DNA of 64,000 nt from Eremomyces bilateralis CBS 781.70 (GCF_010015585.1 NW_022985069.1:124001-188000); one strand, 5' to 3'; shown: positions 1 to 11,434, counted from the first letter of the stretch. The notes: a model not told the origin generated them from the sequence alone. Program-made: numbers and translations.

Positions 1-918
1 CGTCATTGTTGGGCCCAATCCAAGCAGATAGAACCTGGGCACCAGGCGCGAAAACATCGACGGGTGGGCCCCAGTTCGCCCAAAATGGCCTCACATCTTG
101 TATATCCGATGCCGACACCGTGCATGAGTACGGTGATGCGGCTGGAGAGAAATACTCCGCGGAAAGGTTCGCATTAGCTGCAGCGGCGGCAACGAATAAT
201 CCTATACCCAAGATTAGTTGGTTTAGCACCTTGGTCTCCTTTACTTACCAGCATTGTAGGCTTGCTCTACAGCGGCATTGACTGCATCGAACTCGGGATT
301 ATTGTATCCGTATTCTTCCGGCCAGCCGTAATTAGAAATGCCGACGGACAAACTAAGGACACCTCCTTTCCTACAGAGCGAATCTCGATTGGCTTGATAA
401 TGGTTGATGGCCTCCTGAATGCCAGCCGGTATCGAAGCTCCTTGACAATCAAGTTCATAGCAGAACTCGATACCCAAAATGCGAGTCTTTTTCGCAATGC
501 CGTCACCCCCGATGTGAACACTGGCAACCTTTAATGGGTGGGTTAGACGTTTACAGTGGTCTCAAGGAGCGATACTGCTTACTCGAGGGTCGGCGGATAT
601 CCTTGCTGCTTCATCAGCAGTCAATGGAGCTACAATGCCTTGGAACTTTTCGAAGTTGTAGGTGTAAAGAGGTTTGACTATATCGAATTCGGCCGCTTCG
701 ACGGAGTTTCCAGGCTTCAGTGTAACGATATAGTTTCTCCCATCTCCAGCGGACACTGGTAGTGACTGCTGCGGCGAAGGGAGAAGGGAATTGCCAAAAG
801 AGCGAGGGAGAACCGCAAAGTGACTAGTAACTATGAAGGTGAGAATGGCCAATGGGAACTGAACGGCTGGTTCAAGACTTGATGGGCTTGTGGTCCGTCT
901 CTGTTGACCTTCAATCAT
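1..918 (-). pseudogene. Subtilisin-like serine protease (S8, proteinase K type), decayed, 3' end off window
   Basis: The first exon encodes a hydrophobic N-terminus (core FPLAILTFIV) and an inhibitor I9 propeptide (YIVTLKPG, then YTYNFEKFQGI, ADEAARISADPRV). The next part, GIAKKTRILGIEF then GGVLSLSVG and AVNAAVEQAYNAG, is typical of the middle of the S8 catalytic domain. A 47 bp intron (248-202) joins this to a segment with SPAASPYSCTVSASD and DVFAPGAQVLSAW. Between the propeptide and GIAKKT there are only about 85 bases, so roughly 100 residues that should carry the catalytic Asp and His (the GHGTHVAG block) are missing. In-frame stops also flank this junction. Proteases of this family are secreted endopeptidases; this copy could not be active. 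The start is the ATG at 918, though a TATA-like stretch at about 936-945 sits oddly close. The Ser region lies outside the window. The family is clear; the pseudogene call rests on the missing block. Confidence 0.75.
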
Positions 919-3246
919 TATCAAGAGGCTTCGGCTTTTTATATTACCTGTCTCAACACATCTAGCCGAAGAGGCTGTTCTCTTGACCCATGACTCATGA
1001 AGACATTGAGATACGATGGTTCGATTGACCGAGGCTTCCCCCAAACTCTAAATCAGTACGTATTTACATCCTCGGAGTCTCAGAGAAGGGATTACATTTG
1101 ACCTTCCATTCTCAGAAACGTTCCCAAGCATTTACCTGGCGAAAAATGAACTGGTTGTGACGACGACTGGGGTGGGAAGCATAGATATCGTTCGTGGTCG
1201 CCACTGTAAGGTTTGCGCGTACAGATTATGGAATCGAGGTTTTCGAAAAGAACTCTGGATTTCACCAATAGTTACCCCCTTTAGGATTCTTACGCATTGG
1301 CCGACTTAGGTCCCGACCAACGGGAGGCGTTGTTAGATACACGCGATAACGGACGCAATGACTTGCAGAACTTTGGTCTCCAACGGTGAATCCAACCCCT
1401 AGTATGCCTCGGTGTCAGCGAATACGAAATTACCAAGTGGCAATCCGGGGGAGATCTCAATGGTTGAATGGAGGAGTCTTCCAGAGACAGCTTGGCGCTG
1501 GACGAAGGCAATAGGCTACCTGACTCTGTTGAGTTTTATCGTGCAGGTAGTGAAAAGGGGACGTGATGGCTGCAGTCAAGAGACATTGAAGGACTTGAAG
1601 GATTTGACGGTAGGTCATGTATCCTAGCTGCATATCAAATCAAAGCCACATTTACTCCTAACTTACTGAATAGAATGCCGTGACTTACTAGGTTGCCGTG
1701 GGATTTTGCGACGCTATGTTACCGCATTCGGAAACCAGGACAGGCAAGGGCTCAGGGCTCCCCAGTCGGGCCAGTCCCCAGTTCAAATGCACATAACTAG
1801 GTATATACACGCAGGCATAGTGAGTCAAAAGTCCCACGGAATTGTACCGAATGATTACTTTTCTAGAAAATAAGTCCGCAAGGTTGCGACTTAACAGCTT
1901 CACACAATAATGCAATATCGAACCAGTGAATGACATGTTTGGTTACGTAGTGCTCTCATTCCCAGATCCGGCGTCCCCCCCAGTGTGTGTATGTTTTTTA
2001 AAGATTACCTTATCCGGTTAGCGTCGCACAAGGGCTCCCCTTTGATTTCTCGCTCTGCATAGTACCGCTCCAACAGAACTTGTCAAGGAATTATAAGTGT
2101 AGTTATGAGACTTGCTAACTAATACCAACCCCTGCGCAATGCTAACCGGATAAGGTAATCTCTGAAAAACATACTGTTGGAAATCAGAAGTTATTATTTA
2201 GTCATCACGCAAGATTTCTGTCGCACGTGGTGTGTTAAAATGGTTGGGAGTGAGGTGCTGTTGTTACAGCAGAGAAGTTGTTGTATTATGTGTTGTGTGT
2301 AAGTTGTGTGTTCTAGCTGAATGCCTGGTCCCCCGGCCCTACAGATATACGAGAGTCACGGCAAGATTAATAATGCAGTTTGTAGCCTTGGACTCCTAGA
2401 GCTCATGCCTTGGCCTGCGACAATTTCTTTCCTTGTTCTTTATCTTACATAAGCTCGGGTATATCTATCTTGCGATGTATCCCATAGCTTACACAATACA
2501 TGCATTTCACTCCCTCTGCCGGAGAACCTATTGCTTCCGTGATTGATCGACACGTCTAAAACAATTAACACATACACATGCTGGGGAGGGGCGCCGTATC
2601 CAGGAACGAGAGTACATGAGGATGCCATAGTAAAACCTCGTTCCTCAGATGCTAGGCTCTCACGGCGAAGTCCCCAGCACCCTTCGCCGAGACCGCTGGA
2701 CAGGGGCATTTCGTCCAATTAAGAAACATAGACTCAACTTACATCTCTGGTAACTTAGCGTAACTATTCCTTAACTATAATCCATATTCCACACGGATGC
2801 ACAAAAAGTGAGTAATCTGATAAGAATTATTCCGCAGCCCGTGATCTTACACTCAATTGGTCGGAATTCCCCTTTCCAACGGTCTTGGCGAAAGGTCCTG
2901 ATTCTCAAATCCTGTCAAATTCTGTGGTACCTCTGCAGTCTGCACGCCTTGTCGTCATTGGCTCATTGCCGTCTGACAGGCTATTTAAGGACCTGAAATT
3001 CCCCCAACCCTCTACCTTTAGTTAGTTCGCATTACCAAGCAGCTTGATCATAGCCTCCTACAGCAAATTCACGTTTCTCCCCTGATCATAATACTTAAGT
3101 TGGATGTAAAGAGAAAGCAAGGAACGATAGAACAGGGCTGGGTGCCTGAAGTAGGGAACCCGAAAGTTGTTGTCAACTGTAAAGGCTACCTCGGCCACGG
3201 TAATCGATAGAACAGCTCGTTTGTCCGTTCTACTATAGGCATGGAT
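919..3246. other. Intergenic region without a supportable gene (contains a small inverted-repeat element)
   Basis: Only short ORFs without recognisable domains occur here. The one structured element is the inverted-repeat element at 1990-2173. A GT/TG-rich stretch lies at about 2220-2320. Confidence 0.6.
1990..2173. mobile_element. MITE-like element with long terminal inverted repeats and TA ends
   Basis: The left arm at 1990-2024 reads TATGTTTTTTAAAGATTACC and continues TTATCCGGTTAGC. The right arm at 2139-2173 is its reverse complement with few mismatches (GCTAACCGGATAAGG, ending AAAAACATA). Each arm is about 33 bp, and weaker similarity extends inward. Both ends carry TA, consistent with the TA target duplication of Tc1/mariner-class elements. 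The internal 110 bp has no coding capacity, so this looks like a non-autonomous element. The family is unassigned: the ends differ from the pogo-type ends elsewhere in the window. Confidence 0.6.
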
Positions 3247-4209
3247 CTAGAATCGATACTCGCCACTTTGGTCAAGAAAATATACCAGTCCACCGCTCAG
3301 GGCAGCTGCAATTACACTTCCGTGATCTTCATCCAGATACTCTCTTTTCTGGATTATGCGGAACCGTTCATTACTTAAAAGCTCCGAGTAAAGTTCGTTA
3401 CAATTGTCGGCCATCCGACGCCGCTCTGCGACGCTCTTCCTCCACTGAAATCTCTCCCAAGGTTCTCCTGGTTCGCGAACTGGAGCCTGCTCCCTCGATC
3501 CGTACGACAACCGAAGAACTGGACGGGAAGATATTGCCGGGCTGCCACGAAACCGCGCCGCTTCAGACAAGATAAAGCGATCATTCCACCAGATTGACGG
3601 GCTTGCGGCGAGGTAAACATCGAAGCTGGATGGTCGTGTGAAGAGGGTGTGGAGCACGAATAGCCCGCCATAGGAATGGCCGAATATCGCTGTTCGGTCG
3701 AAGGACACTTGAGGAAACACTTTCAAGGTGATGAAAGGCTGTACAACTTCCGTGATGAATGTCAAGAATTTGTCTGCGCCTCCATAAGCATTGGGCTTTG
3801 GCTTCCCATCGGGTCCATCTGGCGGCGTGTAATGGCCACACGGTGGAGTGAGGTCGACGCTTCTACGAGGGCTGAAGACAGAGTCCGTTAGAGGGTATCC
3901 CACTGCGACGACGACAGTCCCCGTCTCTTGAGGCCGGTGAGATTGCCGTCGTCGGAGGGTTTCTGTCGCACTGAGAAACAAGGCATTTCCGTCTACTAGG
4001 TAGCTAAGATAATGAATCAGCCACAGATTTCTAGGTATTCTGGTATGCTCCACGTACATAGCGTTTGCAACAGAATTTTCCTGCGCAGACCAGGCTAAAG
4101 GCCACGAAACGTCTATTTGGTAAGGCTCATGATTCTGGCGTGAGATCTGCCACGATGCCATATTCCGGGTTGTACCGGGCTGGCTTGGGCTAAACGTCCA
4201 CTTGGTCAT
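3247..4209 (-). CDS. estB: Siderophore esterase, EstB-like alpha/beta hydrolase
   Basis: Two exons are proposed, 4209-4058 and 4003-3247, giving 302 residues. The 54 bp intron has a GTACGT donor and TTAG acceptor; its length is a multiple of three, so it can be read through, but removing it restores the family-like NAIYLVDGNALF. The nucleophile elbow is FGHSYGG (Ser about residue 161), and the late histidine lies in DEDHGS (His about residue 278). LAASPSIWWND is also typical of the esterase D/IroE-like family. EstB of Aspergillus hydrolyses the ester bonds of triacetylfusarinine C in the cytoplasm to free iron. No signal peptide is seen, which fits. The gene is divergent from the siderophore importer at 5728, as expected for a siderophore-use pair. 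Another esterase substrate is possible, but the context argues for a siderophore. Confidence 0.8.
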   Translation of the reverse strand: MTKWTFSPSQPGTTRNMASWQISRQNHEPYQIDVSWPLAWSAQENSVANAMYVEHTRIPRNLWLIHYLSYLVDGNALFLSATETLRRRQSHRPQETGTVVVAVGYPLTDSVFSPRRSVDLTPPCGHYTPPDGPDGKPKPNAYGGADKFLTFITEVVQPFITLKVFPQVSFDRTAIFGHSYGGLFVLHTLFTRPSSFDVYLAASPSIWWNDRFILSEAARFRGSPAISSRPVLRLSYGSREQAPVREPGEPWERFQWRKSVAERRRMADNCNELYSELLSNERFRIIQKREYLDEDHGSVIAAALSGGLVYFLDQSGEYRF

Positions 4210-4384
4210 CGTAATGCGACAGAGTCAAATTTAAAACTCTAAGAGATTCAGAAAAATGGTCTGAAAGCGACTGGGAGGTAAATATCTCTTCCATCTTAAA
4301 CTTTGAACGGGGCCGGAAATCCGCTCTCTCTCCGAATGAGGTGTGACGCCATGCTAGAAACGGATTGGCGCAGCTTGGCATTTA

Positions 4385-4393
4385 TTATCAGAT
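4385..4393 (-). promoter_or_regulatory. SreA-type GATA site, estB-proximal
   Basis: TTATCAGAT (ATCTGATAA on the minus strand) lies about 175 bp upstream of the estB start codon. A CCAAT box follows at 4424-4428. Confidence 0.65.
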
Positions 4394-5154
4394 TTGCTAG
4401 TTTCTACACTGGATTTTGTATTGCCAATCTGTGATCTCGGCTTTTCACTCTGTTGACACGACCATTCTCACCAGTGGTCCATTCTTTGTTTACATCCTGT
4501 ACAGATCGTAATGCCTCCTGCACCTATTCTGGCCACGTCTGGCCGCTGGGTGCCTGGACCCTGTTGAGGTAAATTCTGTCTAATCCGACAAATAGCGGAT
4601 CACGTGGATAGGCGAAAGGAAAGCAACTGGCAGAAATATAAAGGAAATGTTGGACTTCATCTCATCTTTTTTTTTCCTTTCTCTTTACAAAACATCTAGA
4701 GATATTGGACAGTCACTCAGATACAACAATTGTAATCAAATGCATTGTTCTTGCCTCTCCTCTCTCAATCGGTCGTCTAGAGTCTTCCCATTGTACAGGC
4801 TGAGCCTCTGTGGATATTCCAATCTTAACACACTCGCTACTGTATTTAATTCTATTTCTTCTCTAATCAGATGTCTCTCCTTACTGTGTGATCCTGTTTA
4901 GTCGGATTTAGTTTACTTTTATACCCGGCGCCGTCAATAAATTTCTATGAAGGATTGCCGTTGCTTGCGTATGCCCTAAGTGCCTAGAACAAGACTAAAA
5001 CACCGTGGCGTTAGGGGTTTGCGGTTTGCCCAATCAACTCACCACCTGAAGGAAAAGCAGAATTTACCCGATTGAACAAGATCTTGGGGTAGAACTTGCG
5101 TCGCCATCTTCACAACTACCACACTAGCGGGGGCTTAGCGCAGCTTGGCATTTG

Positions 5155-5163
5155 TTATCAGAT
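5155..5163 (-). promoter_or_regulatory. SreA-type GATA site in repeat unit 1
   Basis: TTATCAGAT, directly followed by a second CAGAT half site (TTATCAGATCAGATCAG). Confidence 0.65.
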
Positions 5164-5329
5164 CAGATCAGCTGGTTTCTGGGCTTTTTTTATGCTCTGA
5201 ATCTGCCGATCTCGGCTTTCACTTCTTGTTCACTTTCATTGCTTCTCTAATTAGATTAACTGTTAGATACCTCTTCCATCGCTCCCTTCATGGCTGGCCC
5301 GCTAGAAAGTTTAGCACAGCTTGGCACTG

Positions 5330-5338
5330 TTATCAGAT
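5330..5338 (-). promoter_or_regulatory. SreA-type GATA site in repeat unit 2
   Basis: TTATCAGAT within CTGTTATCAGATCC, in the same relative position as in the neighbouring units. Confidence 0.65.
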
Positions 5339-5494
5339 CCATTGGTTTCTGGACTTGTTGCGACTCTGCGATCTCGGCTTTTACTCCTGATTTACTTTTA
5401 TCCTTCTCTAATTAGATGCCTTTCCCTGGAGCTTGCATTGCCGTCTCCACAGCTGCCACGCTAGAAACGGAGGGCTTGGCATGGTGCATTTTTT

Positions 5495-5503
5495 TTATCA
5501 GAT
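5495..5503 (-). promoter_or_regulatory. SreA-type GATA site, importer-proximal
   Basis: TTATCAGAT followed by CAGATCC, about 225 bp upstream of the importer start and upstream of its TATA box. Confidence 0.65.
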
Positions 5504-5727
5504 CAGATCCACAGGACGATACATACAATTGGTCATTTGGTCGTGACTGTGGGTTCTCTTCCCGCGTGGCCTGACGTTGATTTGGGATACGAGGAACTCC
5601 AAACCAAAGAGAATGGGGGGAATATTCCGAGAGGGCAGTATATAAGCCGCTGCTGCGTGTCATTATTCCTGTCTACACACTACCAAGCGTTCTTCCCTCA
5701 GCCTTACATTCTTGGAGTCCCAGCGTC

Positions 5728-7887
5728 ATGGCTGTTGAGATCTCGGTAACCCTTAAGGGCGAATCAAATATAGAGTCAGCCGTGGAAAAATCCAATCTGA
5801 CTTCCAATGAAGAGCTATCAGATTTGGAGAGCCTTCAGGCAGGTGTGCAAAGGGCTGAAATCCTGCGGAAGGGCTGGACAAAACAGGGACTGATTGTGAC
5901 TTTCATTGGGTAAGCAGCAATACATGTCAATATTATATATCCAAATTGATCTGCTGACCAGAGTATTCTCGTAGGCTTTTCCTCGCAACCCTCGTTAACA
6001 ACTTTGGTGATTATTCTACTCAGGTGTACGTCCCTTATGCTACCTCTTCGTTCAAACAGCATTCTGCGATGTCCGCCGCACGTGTTGTCGGCAATATCGC
6101 TCGGATCGCAGCTTATCCCATCATCGCAAAGCTGGGAGATGTAAGTCAGACACAGTCCTTGATAAACGCCTGGCTAACTTCCCTTAGGTCTTCGGAAGAG
6201 CGGAGATGTTCGCAGTGTCTATTTTGACTCAGTCTATTGGGTCTGGTATCTACGCGGGTTGTCACAATGTATCACAGTACATCGTGAGTACCCACCGGAC
6301 GACAAAATATACAAACCTTGCTGACCGCCATTACAGGCTGCCGGTATCTTTGAAGCTATTGGGTTAGTAGTTCTGATTGCATTTGTTTCATTGTACTAAC
6401 CTATGAAGATCTACAGGCTTCAGCCTCACGCAGCAGGTATTCGTGGCCGATGTCACAAATCTTATCAATCGAGCTGTCTGGTCGACCCTCCCTGACTCCT
6501 TAACGGTCATCCCAGCATTATATGTGGGAACGGAGATTGCAGAGCATATCCTATCTGACTCGACATGGCGCTGGGGTTATGGCATGTGGGCGATCATACA
6601 GCCTACGTGCTCTATTCTTCTAATCGGCGCGATGCTCTATTACCAGCGGCGTGCTCCAGCGAGAAAACATATCACAGAATTGTTAAGGTGGAAGGGCACT
6701 GACAGCTGGTGGAAGCGCATATATGACCTAATTTGGGTGCAGTTGGATCTCTTTGGTGCAGTCCTCCTCCTCCTGGGGTTGTCCCTTTTTCTGGTTCCGT
6801 TATCTTTGACTGGGTCTGGAAATAGCGATGATTGGCACAAGGGGTCATTCATTGCCATGCTCGTCCTAGGAGTTGTCTTTTTCATGACATTCATTGTGTG
6901 GGATGCGTGGTTCGCAAAAAAGCCGTTCATCCCCTATAGAATGGTCAAGAACCGCACCGTTGCTGCCGCCTGCTTATTGGGAGCACTTGATTTCTTCCAC
7001 TATTCAGTGTTTTCGGTTTTCTTCACCAGTTACCTCCAGGTTGCTGGCCACTACAAGCCTGGACCAGCTACAAGGATCGAGTACGTCCTTCTCTTGCTAT
7101 TTGCAGCCGCAATAGAGCTGACTAGAGTTATAGCAACTCCCTCCGTGTGGCCTTCCAAGTCTCGGGGATCTTCGCTGCTTACTTCATCAAGTTTACTCGA
7201 CGGTCTCAGATATGGGTTCTAACCGGCGTGCCTCTTTCTGTCCTTGGCATGGGCGTTCTCCTCTACCTCATTGATATGGGCGATGGCAAAATCGGAAACG
7301 AGGCGGCCTTTGTGACAGCCAAATCCTTGATCGGTATTGGCCGTGGGTTTTACCAAACTGCATCCCAAGTTTCAGTTCAGAGTAAAGTTTCGCGACAGGA
7401 AGTTGCTGTCGTGACAGCTGTGTTCTTTGCTTCGATGAGTGTTGGCGGAGCGATTGGTACAAGGTAAATTGATCCTACTATCCCAGGAGAAAGGACGTGT
7501 AATATTAACAGCCCTGATAGTGTGGCCGGAGCGATCTGGCGCAACACGCTGCCCAAGAAACTCAACCAATATCTCCCAGCGGAACTGAAGAATCAAACAG
7601 AGAAAATATTCGGAAGTATTGTCGTGGCGCAGAAATACGAAGTGGGCACGGCCGCGAGGGATGCTATTGATATGAGTTACCGTCAGTCGCAGCGACTGCT
7701 GGCCATTGCAGCATTAGCTGCGTTAGTACCCATGTTGATTATCATGTTCTTCCTGGAGAACGTCCACTTAAACGAACAGGCGACCCTAGCTCAGCCAGAG
7801 TTGAACGACGAGGTTGTGGTGAAGAAGGAAGGGGAAACTGATGTTGTGGTGAAGAATGAAGGTGAAACTAAGAAGCAACCACACTAA
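5728..7887 (+). CDS. mirB: MFS siderophore-iron importer, MirB-like
   Basis: Seven exons fit splice consensus and frame throughout: 5728-5909, 5975-6140, 6188-6283, 6337-6362, 6424-7080, 7134-7463 and 7521-7887, giving 607 residues. Features of the ARN/Mir/Sit siderophore transporter family are the charged cytosolic N-terminus, [62 protein letters not shown] and a late [17 protein letters not shown]. About 12-14 membrane segments are visible. It would import an iron-loaded hydroxamate siderophore by proton symport at the plasma membrane. Pairing with a divergent EstB-like esterase suggests the triacetylfusarinine C importer MirB rather than another paralogue. The C-tail carries a small repeat ([10 protein letters not shown]-like). 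Exon 4 is only 26 bp, and its acceptor at 6423 was chosen to keep frame. Confidence 0.85.
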
Positions 7888-8754
7888 TACCCATCTCCAA
7901 CCCAAGGCCCTATATAGAGAAGGAATCATACTCAGGTGTATAAATGTCTCTTTCGGAGTCACATTAGTAGACATTACGAATGCAACTCAGCCCAAAGGCT
8001 ACTCAGTATACTCCTAATGTCACAGCACGCATAGGGCAAGCTAGCGTGGTATAAATGGTGTTCCTCTTGCAATTCACTTGCGAATCGCAAGGGAATGACA
8101 GATTCTGAATTATTGCACACTGCGGTTACAACGAGACTGATCCTGAAGGAATCAGGGGAAACTATGTATGTGGTTAGGACGACCGAAAAGGGCAGAGTAG
8201 CTAGATCATATGACCTGATCACGTGATCCAATAGAGTACTCCAGACATCAGGTATAGACTTGGTTGACACGGTCTGGATGCGCAAGGTCTGCGATTACCA
8301 AGTTCCATTAATCTAAACTGAAGAGAGAGAGAGAGAAGAAATCTCCCGGCACCTTTGTGCGCGAGATAGCGACTCTCCTCTCCAATGCCGTAGCTAATGC
8401 TGTGTTACCATGTTTGTTTGCTTCTCTGATATAATCCACCAGCCACGTCTTCAGCCACAACCAAGGGAACAGACCGCAGGCCTGGGACCATAACACTGGT
8501 GTCACAATTTTATTAAATTTCGAAAAGATTTAACTAAGTAGTAATAAATAAAGTTGTCCGTATATACTGTACGGCAAGCTACAATTAAATTTTCCTTAAC
8601 CGAATAAATAATACGCGGGAGCCGAGCACGAGATTCTGAAGAACGAAAAGAAGATATTTCGGTAAATACTATCATACCAGCCCCGTGGCGAGCATCGAGC
8701 TCAACCCACCATCCAACAGGGTCGCAATCAGCGAAGAAAGAGACGCATTGAAAG
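7888..8754. other. Intergenic, no gene seen
   Basis: It holds the 3' flank of the importer and the 5' flank of the next gene. A short GA repeat lies near 8325-8338. No ORF with recognisable homology was found. Confidence 0.5.
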
Positions 8755-10746
8755 ATGGGAAAGTCGAAACCGCCTCCCAACTGGCGAAGGAAACACGAGG
8801 AGAAGAAGGCACCGGTCAAGGTATGCTCATCTATCTCAGTGCGATACAATCCGTTTATTTTCGTTCCTAACTGGGAGTAGAAAGTCATGACCGAAGACGA
8901 CTACCTTGAAGCGACCGATGAATTTGAAACGGCATCTGCCAAATGGCGTCGGGGGTACGTCTCCAATTCGTCTAAGTCTATGAGCAATTGCTTATGATAG
9001 TCTAATAGTGATTTGGCCAAATCGGTCAGGTTCATTCAACGAGCCTTCGATTCCTATGAGGAGGGCCTCAAGGCGTTCCCATCAAGTTTTGACTTGGCAT
9101 ATAATAAGTAGGGATCCCAGACTCTATTATTTGATGGGGAGTCCACCCACGGGCAGATATTGATATTCGACAGGGCCGTCATGCAATACGAAGTAGCTAG
9201 GAATGATGCCCTCGCCCAGTCATTTGGCTCCAAAATGGATCTCCTTCGGTCTGCCTTAGACTCGCATCGATACGCTCTCCGACTGAAGGAAGAGAACCCG
9301 GATGTACTGTTCAATACAGCGCAATTGCTCACTGAGATTTCCGAGGAACTAGACGAGTTCGAACGCCCAGGCCTGCATGTGAGGGAAAACATCAGCCTAC
9401 TGCAAGAGGCTATCGAACTTTTCTCTGCGTGCCTCACTAGACAAGAGATGCTCTTCAGCGATTTCCAGTCCCAAGAGACGGCGCATGCCAGTGGTATCGA
9501 GCCATCGGACTCAGAAGCTCAAGCATTGCCGGCGGCAGACGAAGCAAAGACCCCGAATGAAGAGGAATGGGCGGTCGTCGAAGAACCGGTTACGGCGGAG
9601 ACACTTATCGACAGCACCGTCGCCATGCTCGATGCCCTGACCGCGCTCCTCAAGGTTTTCGCCTCTCTTGATGAGCCAGAGGCATTTAACCATCCCGGCT
9701 TCTCGGCCGCTGCTATCGTCCGCATAGGGCAGCCATTGATCGAGCAGAAATTGCCAGCGTACATCGAACTCGTACCAAAATCAACTGAGAAGGAGATTCA
9801 GCAACCCACCCACCAAGCTCCACCAACTCTCGTCCTGTCCGCCACAGGTAGTCTTGCAAAGCCTGCAGCTCAGCCCCCACTTCAAACTCTTCCCCCCGGC
9901 CAGCGTGTAACCGCAGAAGAAGCATCCATTGCAGCCGCTAGGTTTAGAGCGGCATTGGCATGTGCAGAGTTCAACAGTGGACTCATTGACCCCCGGACGC
10001 TGGTCAGAAGCACCAATAATGCATTTTTATCGATGGTCAGCAACCGATCTTCAGTTGATGCCGATGAATGGGATCAGCCCCGAATCGGTTTCCTACCGGA
10101 CACGCCAATGGAGGCACTGGATGCATACTCCGATGCCGTGGAAAACGTCAATCTTCACTTATTTGGCTATCATCGGAGATCTCCCTCCGATCTAACTCCC
10201 GAAGACATCAGAGTCCGCCGGCTACTCGGACTAGATGCGCTAAAGCTGTCACTCAGGTGCCTCAACGAAGTGATTGAAGGGTTGAAGAACAGATCCAGAC
10301 CTGTGATAAACCCAATTGAGGACGAAGTGGGATACACGGTCAGTCTGTATGTCAGAGCAGGGGATGCGGCGTTGCAGGCTCGGACACATGCACTACATCT
10401 TGCCGAGGAGGATCCTGGACTTTTCACTGAGGAGCAGAGAGAACCAGCGTTTACCAAGCAAGCGCAAGAGGTCTTCAGCATTGCAGTATCTAGCTATGCC
10501 GAAGCAGGGAGACTCCTCGATGAATTTGGGGGCGGAATTATGGATGATGTGGCAAAGCTGCGCCACGACGTCAAGGCGATGAGCCTTATTGTCCGCGGCA
10601 TGAGGGGGGATCTGTTCAGTTCCATCGACCTATCCACATCTGAAGATCCGCGCGATTTGAAGCCTGGTTGGGTAGACGACATTATGCTGGAGATGATGGG
10701 GAAAGGCATGATTGAGGGCATTGAGGTAGACAATGTGGGTAGATAA
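8755..10746 (+). CDS. TPR-like helical protein of unknown function
   Basis: Four exons are proposed: 8755-8820, 8881-8954, 9009-9107 and 9174-10746, giving 603 residues. The start at 8755 gives a basic N-terminus (MGKSKPPPNWRRKHEEKK). The first quarter is TPR-like: DLAKSVRFIQRAFDSYEEGL, then DSHRYALRLKEENPDVLFN followed by TAQLLTEISEEL. A low-complexity acidic/proline section follows (about residues 190-330), then a second helical half (FRAALACAEFNSGLIDP, AYSDAVENVNLHL, AVSSYAEAGRLLDEFGG). It resembles conserved fungal proteins annotated only as TPR domain proteins. No signal peptide or membrane segment is visible. The role is unknown; a scaffold function is the usual inference for such repeats. 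The third acceptor (9173) was preferred because the nearer AG would give an immediate stop. Confidence 0.7.
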
Positions 10747-11434
10747 ATCTGAGTTGGAAATGCGCGAGCCAGCCTAGGACGACATAATACAATATTGATA
10801 CGGATTAAGGAAATTGAGGGTTTGGTAAGTTCCCTGCTTGAGCATGTCGCTGCCCGATCCGATAGCAGCTTTTCCCTATGTTCATTGCAATTGACCAACC
10901 CATTTCACCAACCTCCTATTTGCACGGCATTCACGAACGGTACCCTTCGAGTGTCGACCTTAACTCACAACTCACAACCGCCGCGGAGACTATAGACACG
11001 AATCCGAATTCCACTACACCACTGAAGCCCTTCAAATACTACCACAGGGGCAATCCGATGAAATCTCCATTGGCACGAGCACAATACTGCCTAGGAATAC
11101 ACTGGCCGATATTTAAGTGAAATAAAGAGTAAAATAGTGTTAGTTAGTAGGAATGAAGTGCGGAGAGCGGAGATTGCATGTGACTACGGGCCATCCCGCT
11201 GGGTTCAGCCCCTGACATGACATCAACAAAGGGGCCGTGGGCCGTGAGGGGGTGTTCTGCCTTCTGTGTTACATGTCTCATTCACCATGTAAATCGAGTT
11301 TCCTACCCCAAGCAATCAAATTGGATTGTATTTAGACGTGTCATTATTACACAAGAGCTGGGCTCTTCCATATCATTTCCACAGGTTGATAGAGATAGAT
11401 TATACACGCGTCCAACCCTCCAACTCCAGCGACG
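10747..11434. other. Intergenic, no gene seen
   Basis: It lies between two genes on the plus strand. Only short ORFs without recognisable features are present. Confidence 0.5.

Larger units (their letters stand above)
5096..5540 (+). repeat. Tandem promoter repeat, about three units of 155-176 bp, each with one SreA-type site
   Basis: The anchor GCTTGGCA recurs at about 5143, 5319 and 5474. Units share CACACTAG/CACGCTAG-like upstream sequence, the TTATCAGAT site, TGGTTTCTGG, GATCTCGGCTTT and CTTCTCTAATTAGAT. A fourth, separate copy lies at about 4349-4450 near estB, and a tail fragment (CTTCTCTAATCAGATG) near 4855-4875. The units are diverged, so the duplication is not very recent. Confidence 0.7.
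4210..5727. promoter_or_regulatory. Bidirectional estB-mirB promoter with a repeated iron-repressor module
   Basis: This 1.5 kb spacer separates two divergent siderophore genes. It holds four copies of TTATCAGAT (reverse complement ATCTGATAA), matching the SreA consensus ATCWGATAA reported for Aspergillus. The copies are at 4385-4393, 5155-5163, 5330-5338 and 5495-5503. Each sits in a related module: GCTAGAAA or similar, then AGCTTGGCA, then the GATA site, and in three of the four copies GATCTCGGCTTT. A TATA box (TATATAA) at 5639-5645 lies about 85 bp upstream of the importer start. Iron-dependent repression of both genes is inferred, not shown. Confidence 0.75.

Noticed and set aside
2174-2420. 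TGTTGGAA start beside the inverted-repeat element, resembling the first bases of some LTRs
   Set aside because: No partner repeat, no matching terminus and no internal coding sequence were seen; too little to name an element.
4421-4440. Composite CCAAT/HapX site next to the estB-proximal GATA site
   Set aside because: CCAAT is present, but the sequence 12 bases downstream does not fit the reported HapX half site.
8308-8505. Minus-strand frame with an ankyrin-like phrase (ANKHGNTALATAL)
   Set aside because: Only one partial motif, no neighbouring repeats or exons; chance similarity is more likely.
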